Shown one piece after another: positions 34,829 to 46,787 of a stretch of 64,000 nt of DNA. The notes beneath the pieces were generated by a model that saw only the letters and a list, made by a program, of their open reading frames with translations, was not told where the DNA came from and made no database searches. The position numbers were made by a program, and so were the translations under genes. Each line of letters starts with the position of its first letter. The stretch's first letter is position 1. The stretch comes from Trebouxia sp. TZW2008 (Eukaryota; Chlorophyta; Trebouxiophyceae; Trebouxiales; Trebouxiaceae). The stretch is taken from assembly GCA_002118135.1 (NCBI GenBank), contig BDIU01000100.1, positions 24,534 to 88,533 of the forward strand, in the 5' to 3' direction.

Positions 34829-37800
34829 ATGGCGACAATTGAGACCAATGTCCGTCTGTATGTCGGCGGTTTGCCAAGCCAGATCACTGCCAAACAGCTT
34901 GAAGGCCGTTTCGCAACTTTCGGCAAAGTTTCGGCTATCAATGTGATACCTAGCAAGGCTCAGTCAGCAGATTTGAGCTGTCGTGGCTTTGCGTATGTTG
35001 AGTTCTGCCCTAAGGACCACCAGTCGTTGCAGCGCTGTCTTAGCTTGGTAAGCAGGCATTTTGTCGCACCTCTGATAGTCTCCCTAAGCAACACAATTTT
35101 CAACAAACCACATAAACTCCATTTCAACACATACAACACATAGTTCCACTCCAGTTTCAATAATGATGGACACGGAAAATCTTTCGCTGCAGTACAATGG
35201 GTGCAAATGGCTTGGAGGGGTCTTGAAAGTCGAAAAGGCCAAGGAGCATTATTTGGCCAGACTCCAGAGAGAGAAGGAAGCCGAATTCTCAAATGAGGAG
35301 CAACGGCCACAAAGTGAGAACTCAGCAGTTGAAGAGTCCCCATCAGCAGAATCTTTGCGCATACCAACTCCAGCTAGCGGCTTTGTGAAGAGAAAGGTAC
35401 GTTTAACATGATATTGCGTTTGGCTTCATTGGCGCATACGTTTTATTCCGCATTCACCTGCATGCTTTAGCTCCCTCATCTGCCATGCACAGTGACAGCA
35501 GGCTTCGTATAATCTAGAAAATGTCAAGGTCGCTCCTTGCCTGATCCTGTCAGCATGTCCTGATGAACATGTCCACAGCATGTGAACTCAGCAAAAGCAG
35601 TGGTGCCCATCTTCACTCCTTCATGCAGCACAGGAATGCTATTATATGTACAATATTGTGCTGTCCATAAAGAGAGAGCAAACAAGTGCTTGACGCACAT
35701 TGCTACATGTAGTCCCAGCCTGCTTGTCAGTGAATGACAATAGATGAGCATGAGGCATTCTCGTTGTGATGCTCATAACAGCCAATTCGGCAAGATTGGA
35801 CTAATGGCACACACACCTAGCACCTTTGCTGAGTGTTAGAACTGTTGTTGTTGGTTCAGTTCTTCTTGATTAATGCTGCTTGTCAATGTCATGCTGAGCT
35901 GATGGAATGTTTTGCCTTGCTTTTGAGCTGACGACGGTAAAGTCTGAGTCAGTCAAGCGCATGCACATAACTTTACATGCAGTGCCAGTGTGCTCCGCAA
36001 TTTCACGATGGCATAAAACCACTTTGGCCCTTTTTACAGTCTTGACTGACCCTGACAGCTGCAACTCATTTGCATTTGCAGCTGATGACAGTCAAGCCTG
36101 GGCGCATGGCATACAGTGCTTTGTGTAGTGCTAAGCAGCATGACACATTCATGCTGAGCTGACAGCGCTCAATGCTTTGCTTCTGCAGCTGATGACAGTC
36201 AAGCCTGGGCCAGTCAAGCGCATGACGCATACTTTTACATGGAGTGCAGTCTGCTTCTCAGTTTTTTTCAAGGCATGATCGCATTCTGGTACAGCCTTGA
36301 TTGACCCTGACAGTTACAATTTATCTGCATTTGCAGCTGATGACAGTCAAGCCTGGGCCAGTCAAGCGCATGTTTGCACCCTACAAAGGCCAGAGGCTGA
36401 GTGAGCTCTCCTGGGACCCCCTTCCAACCCCCCCAGGGCTGTGCAAACGCAAAGCAGCTGAGATGGCAGCTGCCTCATTTTCCCTTGGACAGGCCAAAGA
36501 GCAGCCACCCTCACCTACACAGCAACACAATGCCATGCCTGCAACCAAGTTGCAATCAAATGCCGCGCATCAATATCATGATGAGCCACATGCACATCAG
36601 CAGCAGCAGCCAAAGAAGAAGAGAAAGGGGGGAGAATCAGCTGAAGTAGATGCTGTGGCAGTTGACGGCAGCTTGTCAGCAGGGCAGGTGGGATCTGGGC
36701 CTGCCCCTGCAGATGCTGTGATAGCAATACAACAGCAGAAAGAGGCTGAAGCAGAGGTACAGAATCGGTCTGAGACTCCAGAAAGCAGCTCTGATATAGG
36801 AGTAGTGGACTTCGTGTCAGACGAAGACGTCGGTGAATCAGTCCAAGGCGTTGAGAAAGACACCGACTACCTAGCACGATTTGATGATAGTGATGACGAG
36901 CTGATGCCCACAGCCATGAAAGCAGAACTCTCACTTGGCAACAAGGGCCGTGCTCAGCAACAGCATCAGTCTCGACCAGCTCCTATCTCTGCCACTACTG
37001 CTAGTGCTGCTGCTGATACTCATTCAACAGTCACTGACTTGCTAGCACGATCTGATGATAGCGACAACGAGCTGATGCCAGCAGGCGTGACAGCAGAATT
37101 CTCCCTTAGCAACATTGATGACGCACAGCAACATGATCAACTACAGACAGCTCCTATTTCTGCCCCTCATGCTACTGCTGTTGCTGATGCTCATTCAAAA
37201 GACTCTGGCTACCTAGCGCGATTTGATGACAGCGATGACGAGCTGATGGCAGCAGCTGTAAATGCAGAACGCCCACTTGCGGAAAATGATGATGCACAGG
37301 AACGTGATGAAGTCCAGACAGCTCTTCTTTCTGCTGATGCTGATGCTGATGCTGCTGATGATAATGCTCGTGTTCACCTGACAGGTGACGGCCACCTGTC
37401 AACAGGGAGACAACAGACAGCTGCCATGACGTCTGCAGTAGACCTGTCCAGATTTGATGATGACAGCACTTCCCAAAGTGAATCTGACGACAATGCAGCA
37501 CTGCTGTCAGTTCAACTCTCAGAGCTGGGTTCAGCTTCAGAGGAAGCTTCTGAATCAGATTCGGCTTCAGCTTCAGACGCAGCTTCTGAGCCAGATTTGG
37601 CTTCAGCTTCAGAGGCAGCTTCTGAGCCAGAATTGGCTTCAGACCTTCAGAAAGCTCATGACTCAGCACCACACTTCAGTGACACTGATGACATACTGCA
37701 GGCAGCTGCAGACAGAGCAGATACAGACAGCGCATCCAGTGATTCACATGTGTCTGAAGTGATGCAAGCTTCAGACATGCCAGCAGATGACGCTGAGCAA

Positions 37801-38371
37801 GCAGCAGCTGAAGCTAACAGTGACAGTGAAGGCGCCAGTGCAGACGTCAGTGAGGGAGAAACAGCTCAGCAGCATTCCTCACATGACCTGGCCACCCAGC
37901 CTGCGGCAGAACTAAAACTTACAGAGCAGCCTGCAAACTTGGCACAAACTAGTGTCTCAAAACTTCCAACTTCAGCAAACCGTCAAGATGCAGAGCCCAC
38001 ATACCCAGGTGATGCAAAATTGTATTCACAGCTTTTGCTACTTGTTTAGCAGACAACAATACGTTGCACGTATCTGGTCTGCAATTTGCTGTGGGTTTAC
38101 ACTGAACTTCTGACCGTCTTTCACAAGCATTGCTGCCCCGTTTGCTAGCCATAACATGGCTATGGCTTATTCATGATGAGCTATCTGATTTCACCTTTCA
38201 TGTGCAGACTTGGTGATGTTGCAAGCTGGTGCAGCCTTCTGGCATCAGAACAAGACAATCTCAGAGAAGTCCTGGCAAGCTCAGAGACAAATTCTGCATG
38301 CTGACTACAAAGCCAAGCACAGAGCAGCTGCAAAGCATGCACAGAAAGGACGAAAATCACGCTTTGGCTGA
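34829..38371 (+). CDS. NOL8: NOL8-like nucleolar RRM protein with acidic repeats (4 exons, 752 residues)
   Basis: Exons 34829..35047, 35193..35396, 36337..38008, 38208..38371; in phase. One N-terminal RRM: RNP2 'LYVGGL' at residues 10-15 and RNP1 'RGFAYVEF' at 52-59, followed in exon 2 by 'YNGCKWLGGVLKVEKAKEHY', the NOL8 hallmark after the RRM. NOL8 is a nucleolar protein involved in ribosome biogenesis. 'KPGPVKRMFAPYKGQRL' opens exon 3, then a lysine patch 'KKKRKGG' (possible nuclear signal). A long acidic/Ser region has a 57-residue repeat (three copies, core 'LARFDDSDDELM') and a 12-residue Ser-Ala-Glu repeat. The C-terminus 'FWHQNKTISEKSWQAQRQIL...KAQKGRKSRFG'-like block (basic) matches the family's end. 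The exon 3 acceptor is taken as 36336 because its three upstream echoes do not continue open. Confidence 0.86.
35890..36336 (+). repeat. Exon echo array: three decayed copies of NOL8 exon 3 5' end
   Basis: The exon start 'GCAGCTGATGACAGTCAAGC' 'CTGGGCCAGTCAAGCGCATG' is echoed at 36079-36106, 36187-36225 and, more diverged, 35926-35965 (CTGACGACGGTAAAGTCTG). The intervening intron (ACTTTTACATG...AGTC...TTGACTGACCCTGACAG) is copied too, so the unit is about 110-150 bp. Confidence 0.92.
36868..37480 (+). repeat. In-frame coding repeat, 171-bp (57-residue) units
   Basis: CTAGCACGATTTGATGATAG recurs at 36871, 37042 and 37213, exactly 171 bp apart, with a degenerate fourth at 37448. Phase is kept, so the protein gains modular acidic units. 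A 36-bp coding repeat follows at 37533-37640. Confidence 0.93.
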
Positions 38372-38794
38372 AGCACGTATGCCCGTTTCACATTATCTGA
38401 AGACTGCTTGGTCTCTCTGTATCTGCATTGGTGATGAACAGCTCTGCAGAATGTTTGCCTACCCAACGCATGCATCCTCTGCGTTTTAGCGAAAGCATCC
38501 ACTGTCATCGGCAAGCTTGGCAAATGTAACGGCAGCATTCGTTACATTCAGACATCAGGTGTAACGGCAGCTTTTGTTAGGTAGCTGCTCAACGTGAACC
38601 TTATGCGCGCTTCCTTTGTCGTTTTATGCGATGAAACACACGCAACGTGAGGCAGCGGTAGATGCCGCGGCGTAAGTGCATTGACAATCGACTGCTCGCC
38701 GTGTCAGCGACTGTGGCACCCCGTAAATGAGCTGCATCTGCGTGCAATATATATAGTCTGGCAGCTCTGTCCAGTGGCGCATTGCCATACTGCG
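38372..38794. promoter_or_regulatory. NOL8-bZIP spacer with TATA box
   Basis: TATATATA at 38748-38755 lies 40 bp before the ATG at 38795 and supports that start over an in-frame ATG at 38681. TGTAA at 38525 (a chlorophyte poly(A)-signal match, 154 nt after the NOL8 stop) is part of a ~37-bp duplication (GTAACGGCAGC at 38526 and 38563). Confidence 0.5.
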
Positions 38795-41700
38795 ATGGGC
38801 CCTTGCGCAGCCGAGCTGGCATTTTCAGTATCAGAGTTCGCAGAATCCGGCCTACTTGAGCCTTCGACCCTCAGTCTCGACGAGGCTCTTGAGATCGAGA
38901 CGAGCTTGCCGTCAAGTTTCGCCTTCAACAGCCCGTCTTATCTGCGCGAAACATCAGCTGAAACCAATTTGACAGCGCTAGCAAATACGGTTGATCAGAC
39001 TGACCATGGCATGTCACACTCCACCCTCTCTGCCATGCTTGCTATAAGCGAAGCTCCTCAGCTCATGACAGCCCCAGACAGCTTGCAGCCTCTAGAACAG
39101 CGCGACCTGAGCGCTGCAAGACACAGAAAAAAGCAAACAGCTCAGGAGGGTCAAGCCAGAGAAACTAGCGAGAAAGTGAACAAAAAGCTTGCGCAAAATC
39201 GTGAGCACCAGAAGCGCTTCAAAATGCGGCAACAGGTGCACTGCAGTGCCAAGCATATGTGCCAAGCCCAGTCCTCAACGTGCCTGCCCTGACATTGACA
39301 ATGACAACATTGGTGCCAAAGTGAAGCAACTTGTGCCATGTCTGCAGGCAAAAGCAAAGGCTGTCGAAGATCAGTTGGCCGCGACAACAGCTGAGCTGCA
39401 AGCTTTGAAATTGCAGCAGCAGGAGCTTGAGTCGCTGCTGCAGCATGCTCAAATCAATTCAAAACAAATTGCACAGCCTACAGATAATATGGTGAGATCT
39501 GCCTAGTCAGATGCCCGCCATTTTGTCTGGGAAAACACAACCTGTAGTTCATACAGACAGCCTGCTCAGCCATGACTTCCAGCATTGCCAACATCATGTT
39601 TCATGGGCATCCCTAGTTGGAATGTGATGGACACCGCTTGTATCATGACAACTGTACCTGCTGATGATGATGTGCATCGAAGCTTTGCTGCTGTTGCTCA
39701 TTGCTATTGGCAACAATCTGAATCATGATGAGTGTGCTCTGTTTGCAAGACTGATCAGGCGGCAGCAAAGCACGGCAGGCCAGATGTGTTGACTGTGTCG
39801 GTCCATGGCAAGGTGCAGCACCTGACACACAAGGAGGTCTGTGCAATGCCTGTTGAAGCCTACTCTGCATTGTGGGAGGTGAGCATCAAGAAATGGGTTT
39901 CTGCTCATCATGCATATCCATATTGCGACGCTCAAGACAAGCCTGCCTGGCGAGATAGGACTTGTGCCACACATACCTAGCAGTGTGTGCTGGAACATGT
40001 CATGCTTATTATTATTGTTACACATGTGCCAGGAGACAAACAGATGGCCAGTATGGAACTGCTTTGACAAGTGCTCATGCAACATAGCTTTGTCACAAAC
40101 TTTGCAGGCAACTCAAGCCTTGTTGCTTTGCTACGACACACTGGCTTGCCTATCGTTTGCAGTGTGACTGTTGTGTACAGTCTGACTGTCTGGCGCCTTG
40201 GTAGGTAATATAGCTATGTAGATAAGTGCCCACCAATTTGTCAGTGCCACAAATCATCACAATTGTTGGGCAAAGATGACCTTTGTTATCGCTTCAAAAG
40301 CCTCCAATCCCCTTGGTTCACATTGCTGCTGCAGGATTACATGCATGTTCTCAAAGCATGCTTGACCAAGTTGGACTCTAAATTCATCGTTACAGTTGAA
40401 GACAGGCTGCATCAGCTGACTTTTGAAGCTGTACGGCTGTGTGTGCACCGCCTTCAAATGACTCCTGAGGCTCAGCACATGGCCACTAATATGTCAGATA
40501 CTGCGACGGCGGGACAGCAGCTGGCAGAATGTGATTTGGCTGCGCTTTGTGTAAGTTGGCGGTTGTGTTTGCCTGAATTTGAGCCTCAAAGCATGCTGCC
40601 AAACTGAATCTCTCTTGCATGCACACAAGTTTCACACACATGTCAACCAACACATGTGAATGTCAACTGGATATGCCAAACAAAGCACAATGGACTGAGT
40701 GCTTGAGTTTCTGTGCGTGTATAGCTGTCCTGCACTGCACTGCATACCTTTTTGCAGCTTCGCAGCTTTTGATGCATGTTTGCATTGTGCCCAAACACAA
40801 GCAAACATGCCTGATGACAGAGCTAACATTATGCCAGGGCCACAAGCCAGTCAAAGCCTTGCACTTCATTGCAGCAGACATTGGTGCAGTTGCACATGCC
40901 TTATGATGCTTCATCCAAATTGTGCTGAGGTGTGGTCACAGCTGTGCTGAGTTTGACTGCTTCTGTGTACAGGGTCTTGCAACCTCACTAGCAACCATGT
41001 AAGTGATCACGATGATGACGATGATGTGTGGCGCCATGTGCAGAGGTTGTTGGATCTGTCCCAAGACCAGATTGCAGACCTAATATGCATCAGCAAGTGT
41101 GCCTGGTCATGACACACCTGCTTGCAATGTTGATGTGTGGTGCTGTGTGCAGAGGTTGTTGGATCTGTCCCAGGACCAGATTGCAGACCTGATATGCATA
41201 CAGCAAGTGTGCCTGGTCAAGCGGCACTTGGTTGCAATGTTGATGTGTGGTGCTGTGTGCAGAGGTTGTTGGACCTGTCCCAGGACCAGATTGCCGACCT
41301 GATGTGCATACGGCAAGTTTGCCTGGTCAAGAGGCACCTGATTGCAGCAGAGCATTCTGCTATCATGTCCAGCATACAAAGACAGTGCCCAAGCTTGGAC
41401 ATCACAGCAGCAATGCCATGCGACAGTAGTCAGGAAATGGCTAGACTGGCTGAAAAGCTACAGCAAAACCGTGCTGCAGACGCTCAAGTTGTGCACCGTG
41501 TGTCACGGGCCCTCTTCTTAGGGGTAAGCTGTTTGTGCCTTTGTCTACCTAGCTGGCCCTCCGGAGCCTGCCTAGCTTGACGCATGCTGAAAGCAATTTT
41601 GCCATTCTGCAATACTAGTCCATTTGCTGTGCATTCTAGTTTCTAGCCCATGCAACAGCTGGGTCCAGCTGGATGTTGTTGCTGAGGATCATGACAAATG

Positions 41701-42038
41701 TCTTGCTGCAGATAGTATCCACAATTTGAGTGACAATGGCTTGTCTACAACAGGTACTCACCATGAAGCAGGCGGCACAGGTGGTCACATACACTTATGG
41801 TTTCAGGCCAAATCTAGATGCCTTCCTGGAGGCATTTGCAGCGGAGCTGAAATATCCAAATGCTGACAAGGTTATAGTGACAGCAAATAAGGCAGAAATG
41901 GACAATGATTGGACAGAGTTTTGGCAGTATACACAGTTGGTTGACCCAGATGTGTCTGCGATGTATCAGTATGTACCATTCTGCAGGCATAAGCGAACTG
42001 CGCATCACACTAGAATAGCAATGAATCAGAATATATGA
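38795..42038 (+). CDS. bZIP transcription factor, algal type (6 exons, about 491 residues)
   Basis: Exons 38795..39235, 39348..39491, 39750..39878, 40335..40550, 41263..41523, 41754..42038; all phase 0. The basic region 'NKKLAQNREHQKRFKMRQQ' ends exon 1 (about residues 128-146) and the leucine heptads 'VEDQLAATTAELQALK' with 'QELESLLQHAQ' follow in exon 2, as in other bZIPs where an intron splits the domain. Acts as a dimeric nuclear DNA-binding regulator; targets unknown. The rest resembles the long C-terminal region of chlorophyte bZIPs: 'VLTVSVHGKVQHLTHKEV', 'LLDLSQDQIADLMCIRQV', and a final 'VLTMKQAAQVVTYTYGFRPN'. The last exon may read past a missed donor, since its end (after 'QLVDPDVSAM') looks non-conserved. 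Exon 5 has two upstream echoes. Confidence 0.9.
39935..40022 (+). repeat. Dispersed repeat, copy 2
   Basis: Homologous to 25660-25745 and to the reverse strand of 3595-3685 (shared 'CTGCCTGGCGAGATAGGACT', 'CCTAGCAGT', 'CTGGAACATGTCATG', TATTATTATTGTTAC). In bZIP intron 3. Confidence 0.65.
41020..41262 (+). repeat. Exon echoes: two copies of bZIP exon 5 5' end
   Basis: 'GTGCAGAGGTTGTTGGATCT' 'GTCCCA(A/G)GACCAGATTGC' 'AGACCT' at 41038-41098 and 41147-41225 repeat 41257-41335. Units are about 108-112 bp. The first copy has lost the frame after ATATGCATC. Confidence 0.93.
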
Positions 42039-42604
42039 CATGTTGCTGGCATAGGCCCAGCAGGCAAAGAACATATAGCTTTGGCCAGCTAGCAGCAAAT
42101 GTATGCAGCCAATGGCCAATGCATTTTCAGGAGAGTCCTTGAGAACCGTCTACGCATAGTTGTGCCCGTGTGTTACCTGGCTGCTGTTTCAGCCGTGGGT
42201 CGTGTTGCTGTCTGTACTGTCACAGTTGTTGGTGTATGCGTACTACGACTTCACAGGTACATTTCATGCATCTTCCATTGAGTCAATTAATTTTGCCAGT
42301 TGAGGCGCTAAAGTTTCCAGTAGTCAAAAGGACTTCCTGCTTTGATCTGATTCTTTCCATTGCCTGAATGCCTACCAAGTCTTGAGAGTCTGTGTCTTGC
42401 ACACTCAATACATCAGTGAGCGCCTGATCTCTAATCTCTTGACAACCTGTGCAGTGTAACTTGCCCTGGCAAGACTTGCGATTGAGAGGTTCACATTTGT
42501 CAGTGTGCGTGTGTGCACGAGGCTTGGCAAATGCCTGTTGCCCAACGTCGAAACCGCACCCGCTACAGACAGTACCGCATCGTGACTAAAGCAATTGATC
42601 AAGC
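42039..42604. other. bZIP-fibrillin spacer
   Basis: 566 bp between two plus-strand genes. A short ATG frame at 42532 (MPVAQRRNRTRYRQY...) ends at 42624 and overlaps the transit peptide exon in another frame; not taken as a gene. Confidence 0.4.
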
Positions 42605-45587
42605 ATGGCATTTGCCGGCGTAAGCATGAGCAGTGCAAGCCATTGCAGCGTACGCCCTGCTCCACACCGATCACTGATCGCATCACGCGGCCTCGCCACA
42701 CAGCCGTTTCGGGTTCATGGGCAGCGTCCATGCAATCGCAAGTGAGTCTGTCGTCCGCGTGTCAGGTTGGCAGCTTTTGCCAAATCAGGACCCTCCGGCG
42801 AACGTGACGTTGTGCACTCAGTCCTGCATGCTTTCATAGGCTGAGAGTGGTCCGGAGTGCCGCAGCAACGTCCACAGCAGCCCCGAGTGAGATTTAACAC
42901 AGCTGTACAAGCCTGTGTATATACGTCTGCAATATTATCAATGCTGCTGCAACTACAGGCAAAGACATCAGCTCTTCCGTGAACATCCTGCATGAGGCTG
43001 CAGCAAATAGGTCTATATCTCCCAAGGGCGTCTTTGCAGCGTTCCGAGAGCTGGAGAAGAAGAAGCTGGATGTACGTTACAGATATACCTGAAGCTGGAC
43101 GACTCATACACTGCAGCTGTCTGCCCTGAACAAGACTTTGCATGACTGACAAATACGTATGCGTTCAGCCTGATGGATGGGAGCAAAAGCTGGGTGGCGA
43201 GTCCTCTCCTGGCAGACGCTGGAGGCTCATCTTCACAACAGGCATGAAAAGTGCTTGCTCTTGAAGCAGATGCTGATTCTGCTCAACCCGTTGTTATCAG
43301 CACCGCATGGGAAATTTGGTTTGTACAAGGCCTAGGGTATGCATGTGCAGCCTGGTCCTGTGCAAAGCAGCAATAGACACTGTTCTTGGACTGTCAGTCT
43401 TGACACACTCAGTGTTTGCCAACTGCTATAAATTGCGAGATTCTTGCCTTCAAGCTCGACATGGTTTACAGCGCCCTCCAGAAGTTCCCAGCTGCATATG
43501 TTGCAAAGGCTGGTGTGCTAGCATACCTCAAGCTTTGACATACGTTGAAAGCTCGGCCGCAACTGTCGCTGATTCCTACATGCTTTGCAGGCACAAAAAA
43601 GACCCAGGATGCGCTAAAAAGCGGAGAAGGTGGCGGCACCTACATCCCATTCAACACAGTTCAGGTCTGCGATCTCCTTTGACATCCTCAGGGAGCACCT
43701 GAGCTGTTGCCAGTAGCTCATTTCCTAGCTTCACATATGCATGCACGTATACATGCATATTATGCATGTCAGTGCAGTGCACGCTGTGATTTGAATGAGA
43801 AGCAGCAGCAGGCAGTCCTGCCTCCATCATTACAAGCGTGAGCAAATGCAAAGCTTCTGCAAAGTTGAATGTAAGCAGCCTACAGCTCATGTAGCACCGA
43901 ATGACTATGACATTCTGTGAGCTTTTTTTTTGGGGGATAAAATTTGGCTGAAAAGGAAGCTTGAGCATTCATACTTTGCTGCCATGCTTTTGCAAGCAAG
44001 AGTTTCAGCAGTCTGTCATGGGCACGTGCACACAAGATGCAGCAGAATGCCCACATGCATTCTTTGCATGCAGCGGTGGGATGCCCAAAAGCATGAAGAA
44101 GAGAATGGCGTCTATCTTGGTCACATAGCTTCACTCTGCTTTGTGGGCCCTTGGGAGATGAAAGCAGTACGTTTCTCTTTGCATCATGCGCAGAGCTTGC
44201 CATGCTGCCATCTGAAAGGCAACCAGGCTTTGCCTGGCATGAATGGTGAAGCTGGTTACCTCTTTTCGCAACTATAGTATCAAAGAAGTGCTGTCAGCAT
44301 GGTATAGGTCCGCCAATCGAACTCAAGCAATTTGACTGCTGAGTGTATATAACTTGAGTGATGACTTGACTAGACTCAAGACTGCAGCATGCAGACTTGT
44401 CCCACGTATTGTGAATGTCTCAGGAAATGCATCAACACACATTCTTTTGCAGCTTCAGTCAGATGGCCTTTGACTAGGCTGACCATCTGGCTGCAGAGAA
44501 AGCTGACATTTGACATCCGTTCAATCAATTGCACTTATCGCATGCACTCCCAGTGTGGGTACAGATCTGCAAGTCTAGTGTTTTGCAGCTTTCATCTACT
44601 GGGCTCTAACCGTGTTCTTTGCTTGGCTACAGAGGAAGCTGACGTTTGGCATCCATCGGATCAACTGCAAGGTGGGACCATTGAAGTTTGGTTTCAACAT
44701 TGGCGGAAAGTAAGTTCTTGGGGCAGTCTGAATTCTTGTGCATATTGCCACTGCCATCAGCAGGCAATTGCAGGGCTGATAGCCTCACAGGATTGTGTGC
44801 AATTTGATTGCCAGCCAGAGTCCTCGCCATGTCTCATGGTAATTAAACGCAACACTTTCTGCTGCTGATGCGTCAGCAGAGTGCATCAGAGTGTAGCCCC
44901 CTTTGCATGGGACCTGACTTGCTGTCACAACTGGTTCAATGGCTGCACTTGGTGGCATTTGAACTTGATCCAGACAAACCACTTACCTTTGCAGTAGTCG
45001 CATTGCATCTGCAAGTGCACAGCTTTTGATGTATATGAGCTTGATACAGACAAGTTTGGTTCCTTTGCAGCGTTAGAACTGCATCATGTCGTCTCATGTT
45101 CACAAGGTCTTTACAGCGCCAATATAAGCTTGATACAGCAAACTCTTGTCTCTGCAGGGAACCCAAGGAGGGGGAAAAGGCAAAGCCAGACCCTTTCTAC
45201 CAATGGGTGTATGTTGATGACAAGATCTGTGTTGCCAGAGGCCGTGGCGGAGGTTTGGCCATGTGGTGAGTCTTCTGGGTTCAACATTTCAGCTTTAATG
45301 CAACGATGCTCCAATTCCTATGCAACAGCATGTCATCAGCCGTGCTTACATCAACCTGCCTTCAAGACAAGCAGCACGAGCTGATGCCAAACAAAAGTTT
45401 TCAGGGCAACTGGATGCTATACAAATCTAGCTGAGCAATTGAGCTTGTCGTTCATGTATGTACTGATGTTTGCGCATCAGCATGCGAGAGTTGATGCTGG
45501 TCATTGATGTTGACAGTTTGTGCGCTTTGCAGGGCTCGGACTTCTCCTGTGTGGGAACTACAGGCAGGCATTCAGTACCCAGCATAA
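42605..45587 (+). CDS. Fibrillin/PAP-like plastid lipid-associated protein (9 exons, 258 residues)
   Basis: Exons 42605..42741, 42840..42886, 42959..43071, 43169..43241, 43591..43664, 44074..44166, 44633..44709, 45158..45265, 45533..45587; all in phase. The first 45 residues (MAFAGVSMSSASHCSV..., Ser/Arg/Ala-rich, no acids) and 'KLRVVRSAAATSTAAP' look like a chloroplast transit peptide. The mature part reads as a lipocalin-like beta barrel: 'SPGRRWRLIFTTGTKKTQDA', 'GGGTYIPFNTVQRWDA', 'ENGVYLGHIASLCFVGPWEM', 'RKLTFGIHRINCKVGPLKFG' and a terminal 'DDKICVARGRGGGLAMWART'. Fibrillins sit on plastoglobules or thylakoids and affect lipid and quinone storage. Subfamily not assigned. Intron 4 fits homology best with a GC donor (ACAG|GCATGA); a GT donor 9 bp later (AAAA|GTGCTT) also keeps phase. 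Confidence 0.77.
43435..43560 (+). other. Unassigned open segment in fibrillin intron 4
   Basis: A frame open for about 34 codons reads 'AFKLDMVYSALQKFPAAYVA' 'KAGVLAYLKL' then TGA. The composition looks protein-like but does not fit the fibrillin gene. It may be a pseudo-exon, a nested remnant, or chance. Confidence 0.2.
44480..44560 (+). repeat. Exon echo: copy of fibrillin exon 7 5' end
   Basis: 'GCAGAGAAAGCTGACATTTG' 'ACATCCGTTCAATCAATTGCA' at 44493-44533 repeats 44629-44671 (AGAGGAAGCTGACGTTTGGC). Still open over 14 codons but no usable donor seen. Confidence 0.88.
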
Positions 45588-45960
45588 ACACAAAGCTACA
45601 TCCATGATACAAAATACCGCCATAGTCACTTGTACAATAGCTGATTCGAGGTTGACACAGAATTGTATGATTTCAGCATTTGACATTGTCATTGTGCATT
45701 GTCAAATTTTTCAAGCTGTGCTTGATGCATATGCTGCGTTCTGCAGCTTTGAATGGATGCAGTCATGCCTAACTTGGTGAATGCAAGATATTGCTGTTCA
45801 AGGTACTCAGATCCATTGCATGGCAGGCTATATGGCTGTCTCAGCCTGCTGAGAAACAAATGTTTCGACACATCTACATCAGCGAATTGCCAAAAGGCTC
45901 TTGCCAAGTTGGTCCGGCACGTAAGACTAATGAACGATGAAGTAAAACTGCTTTTCAGAA
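45588..45960. other. 3' flank of fibrillin gene
   Basis: About 370 bp without a recognised gene; leads into the retrotransposon fragment. Confidence 0.4.
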
Positions 45961-46678
45961 GCTGAAAACTGCATTGACTGAAGCACCTGTGCTTGCTATT
46001 CCTGACCCTGATGTGCCCTTTGACCTTGTCACAGACTCTTGTGGCTATGGGATAGGTGCTGTACTGTTGCAACAAGACAAGCCAGTTGCTTTCTACTCTA
46101 GGACTATGAAAGCTGCAGAGAGGAATCATGTCAACCATGAACAGGAACTGCTAGCTGCAGTGTCTGCACTGAAGGTATTCAGATGCTACCTACTTGGTAA
46201 GCACTTTACTCTTGTCACTGACAACAAGCCGAACACTTACTTGGAAACGCAGCCGACACTGTCTCGTCGACAAGCTTGTTGGGGCGAATACTTGCTGCGC
46301 CTTCACTTCACTTGGCTGCACAAACCTGGCAAAACTAATGTTGCAGACCCTCTGAGTCGAAACCCTCAATTATGGCACTTGTGTGCTGCAATCTGTGCAG
46401 TAACAAGCATGTCTATGCCTGCACAGCGCTTGAGTGCATGCACTGCAGCAGTCTGCCATGACCTCGTGCATGGCGTCTATCGTGCAAGTCATCATTCCAG
46501 CAGATTAAGGTCAGACAGCACAGCAACAACAGCGCAAAAAAGTTTGCGGCAGAGCACAGGGTCTTGCATATTGTTAGCAAAGTGGAATGATCTGCAACAA
46601 GCAGGTGGAAAACGGGGTATCAAGGCAGCTGCTGGAGGACCAGTTCAAACTGGTCTGAGAAATCTTGGAGTAAGATGA
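45955..46678 (+). mobile_element. Ty3/gypsy retrotransposon fragment (end of reverse transcriptase and RNase H)
   Basis: From about 45955 a frame reads 'FQKLKTALTEAPVLAIPD' then 'DLVTDSCGYGIGAVLLQQD', 'PVAFYSRTMKAAERNHVNHE', 'ELLAAVSALKVFRCYLLGK', 'TLVTDNKPNTYLETQPTLSR' and 'WLHKPGKTNVADPLSRN'. These are the classic RT-end and RNase H blocks of chromoviral/Ty3 elements. No upstream RT catalytic core, integrase or LTR is present, so it is a dead fragment. The frame past about 46400 (to the stop at 46678) is not recognisable. It lies between two convergent genes, not inside one. Confidence 0.92.
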
Positions 46679-46787
46679 CTTATGACATGACATGCAAATG
46701 AACACAGCACAGCAGCAAGGCTTTTTGCTGTCAGATACAATGTCTTGATTCCCATGCACAATGCTCAGGCAGGCTTGCTAGTGCAGT

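Noticed and set aside
36515..37672. Minus-strand frames rich in Ser/Leu/His opposite NOL8 exon 3
   Set aside because: Shadows of the repetitive acidic coding region on the other strand.
38681..38794. Upstream in-frame ATG for the bZIP gene
   Set aside because: A TATA box lies between it and the ATG at 38795, so the extension is probably not transcribed.
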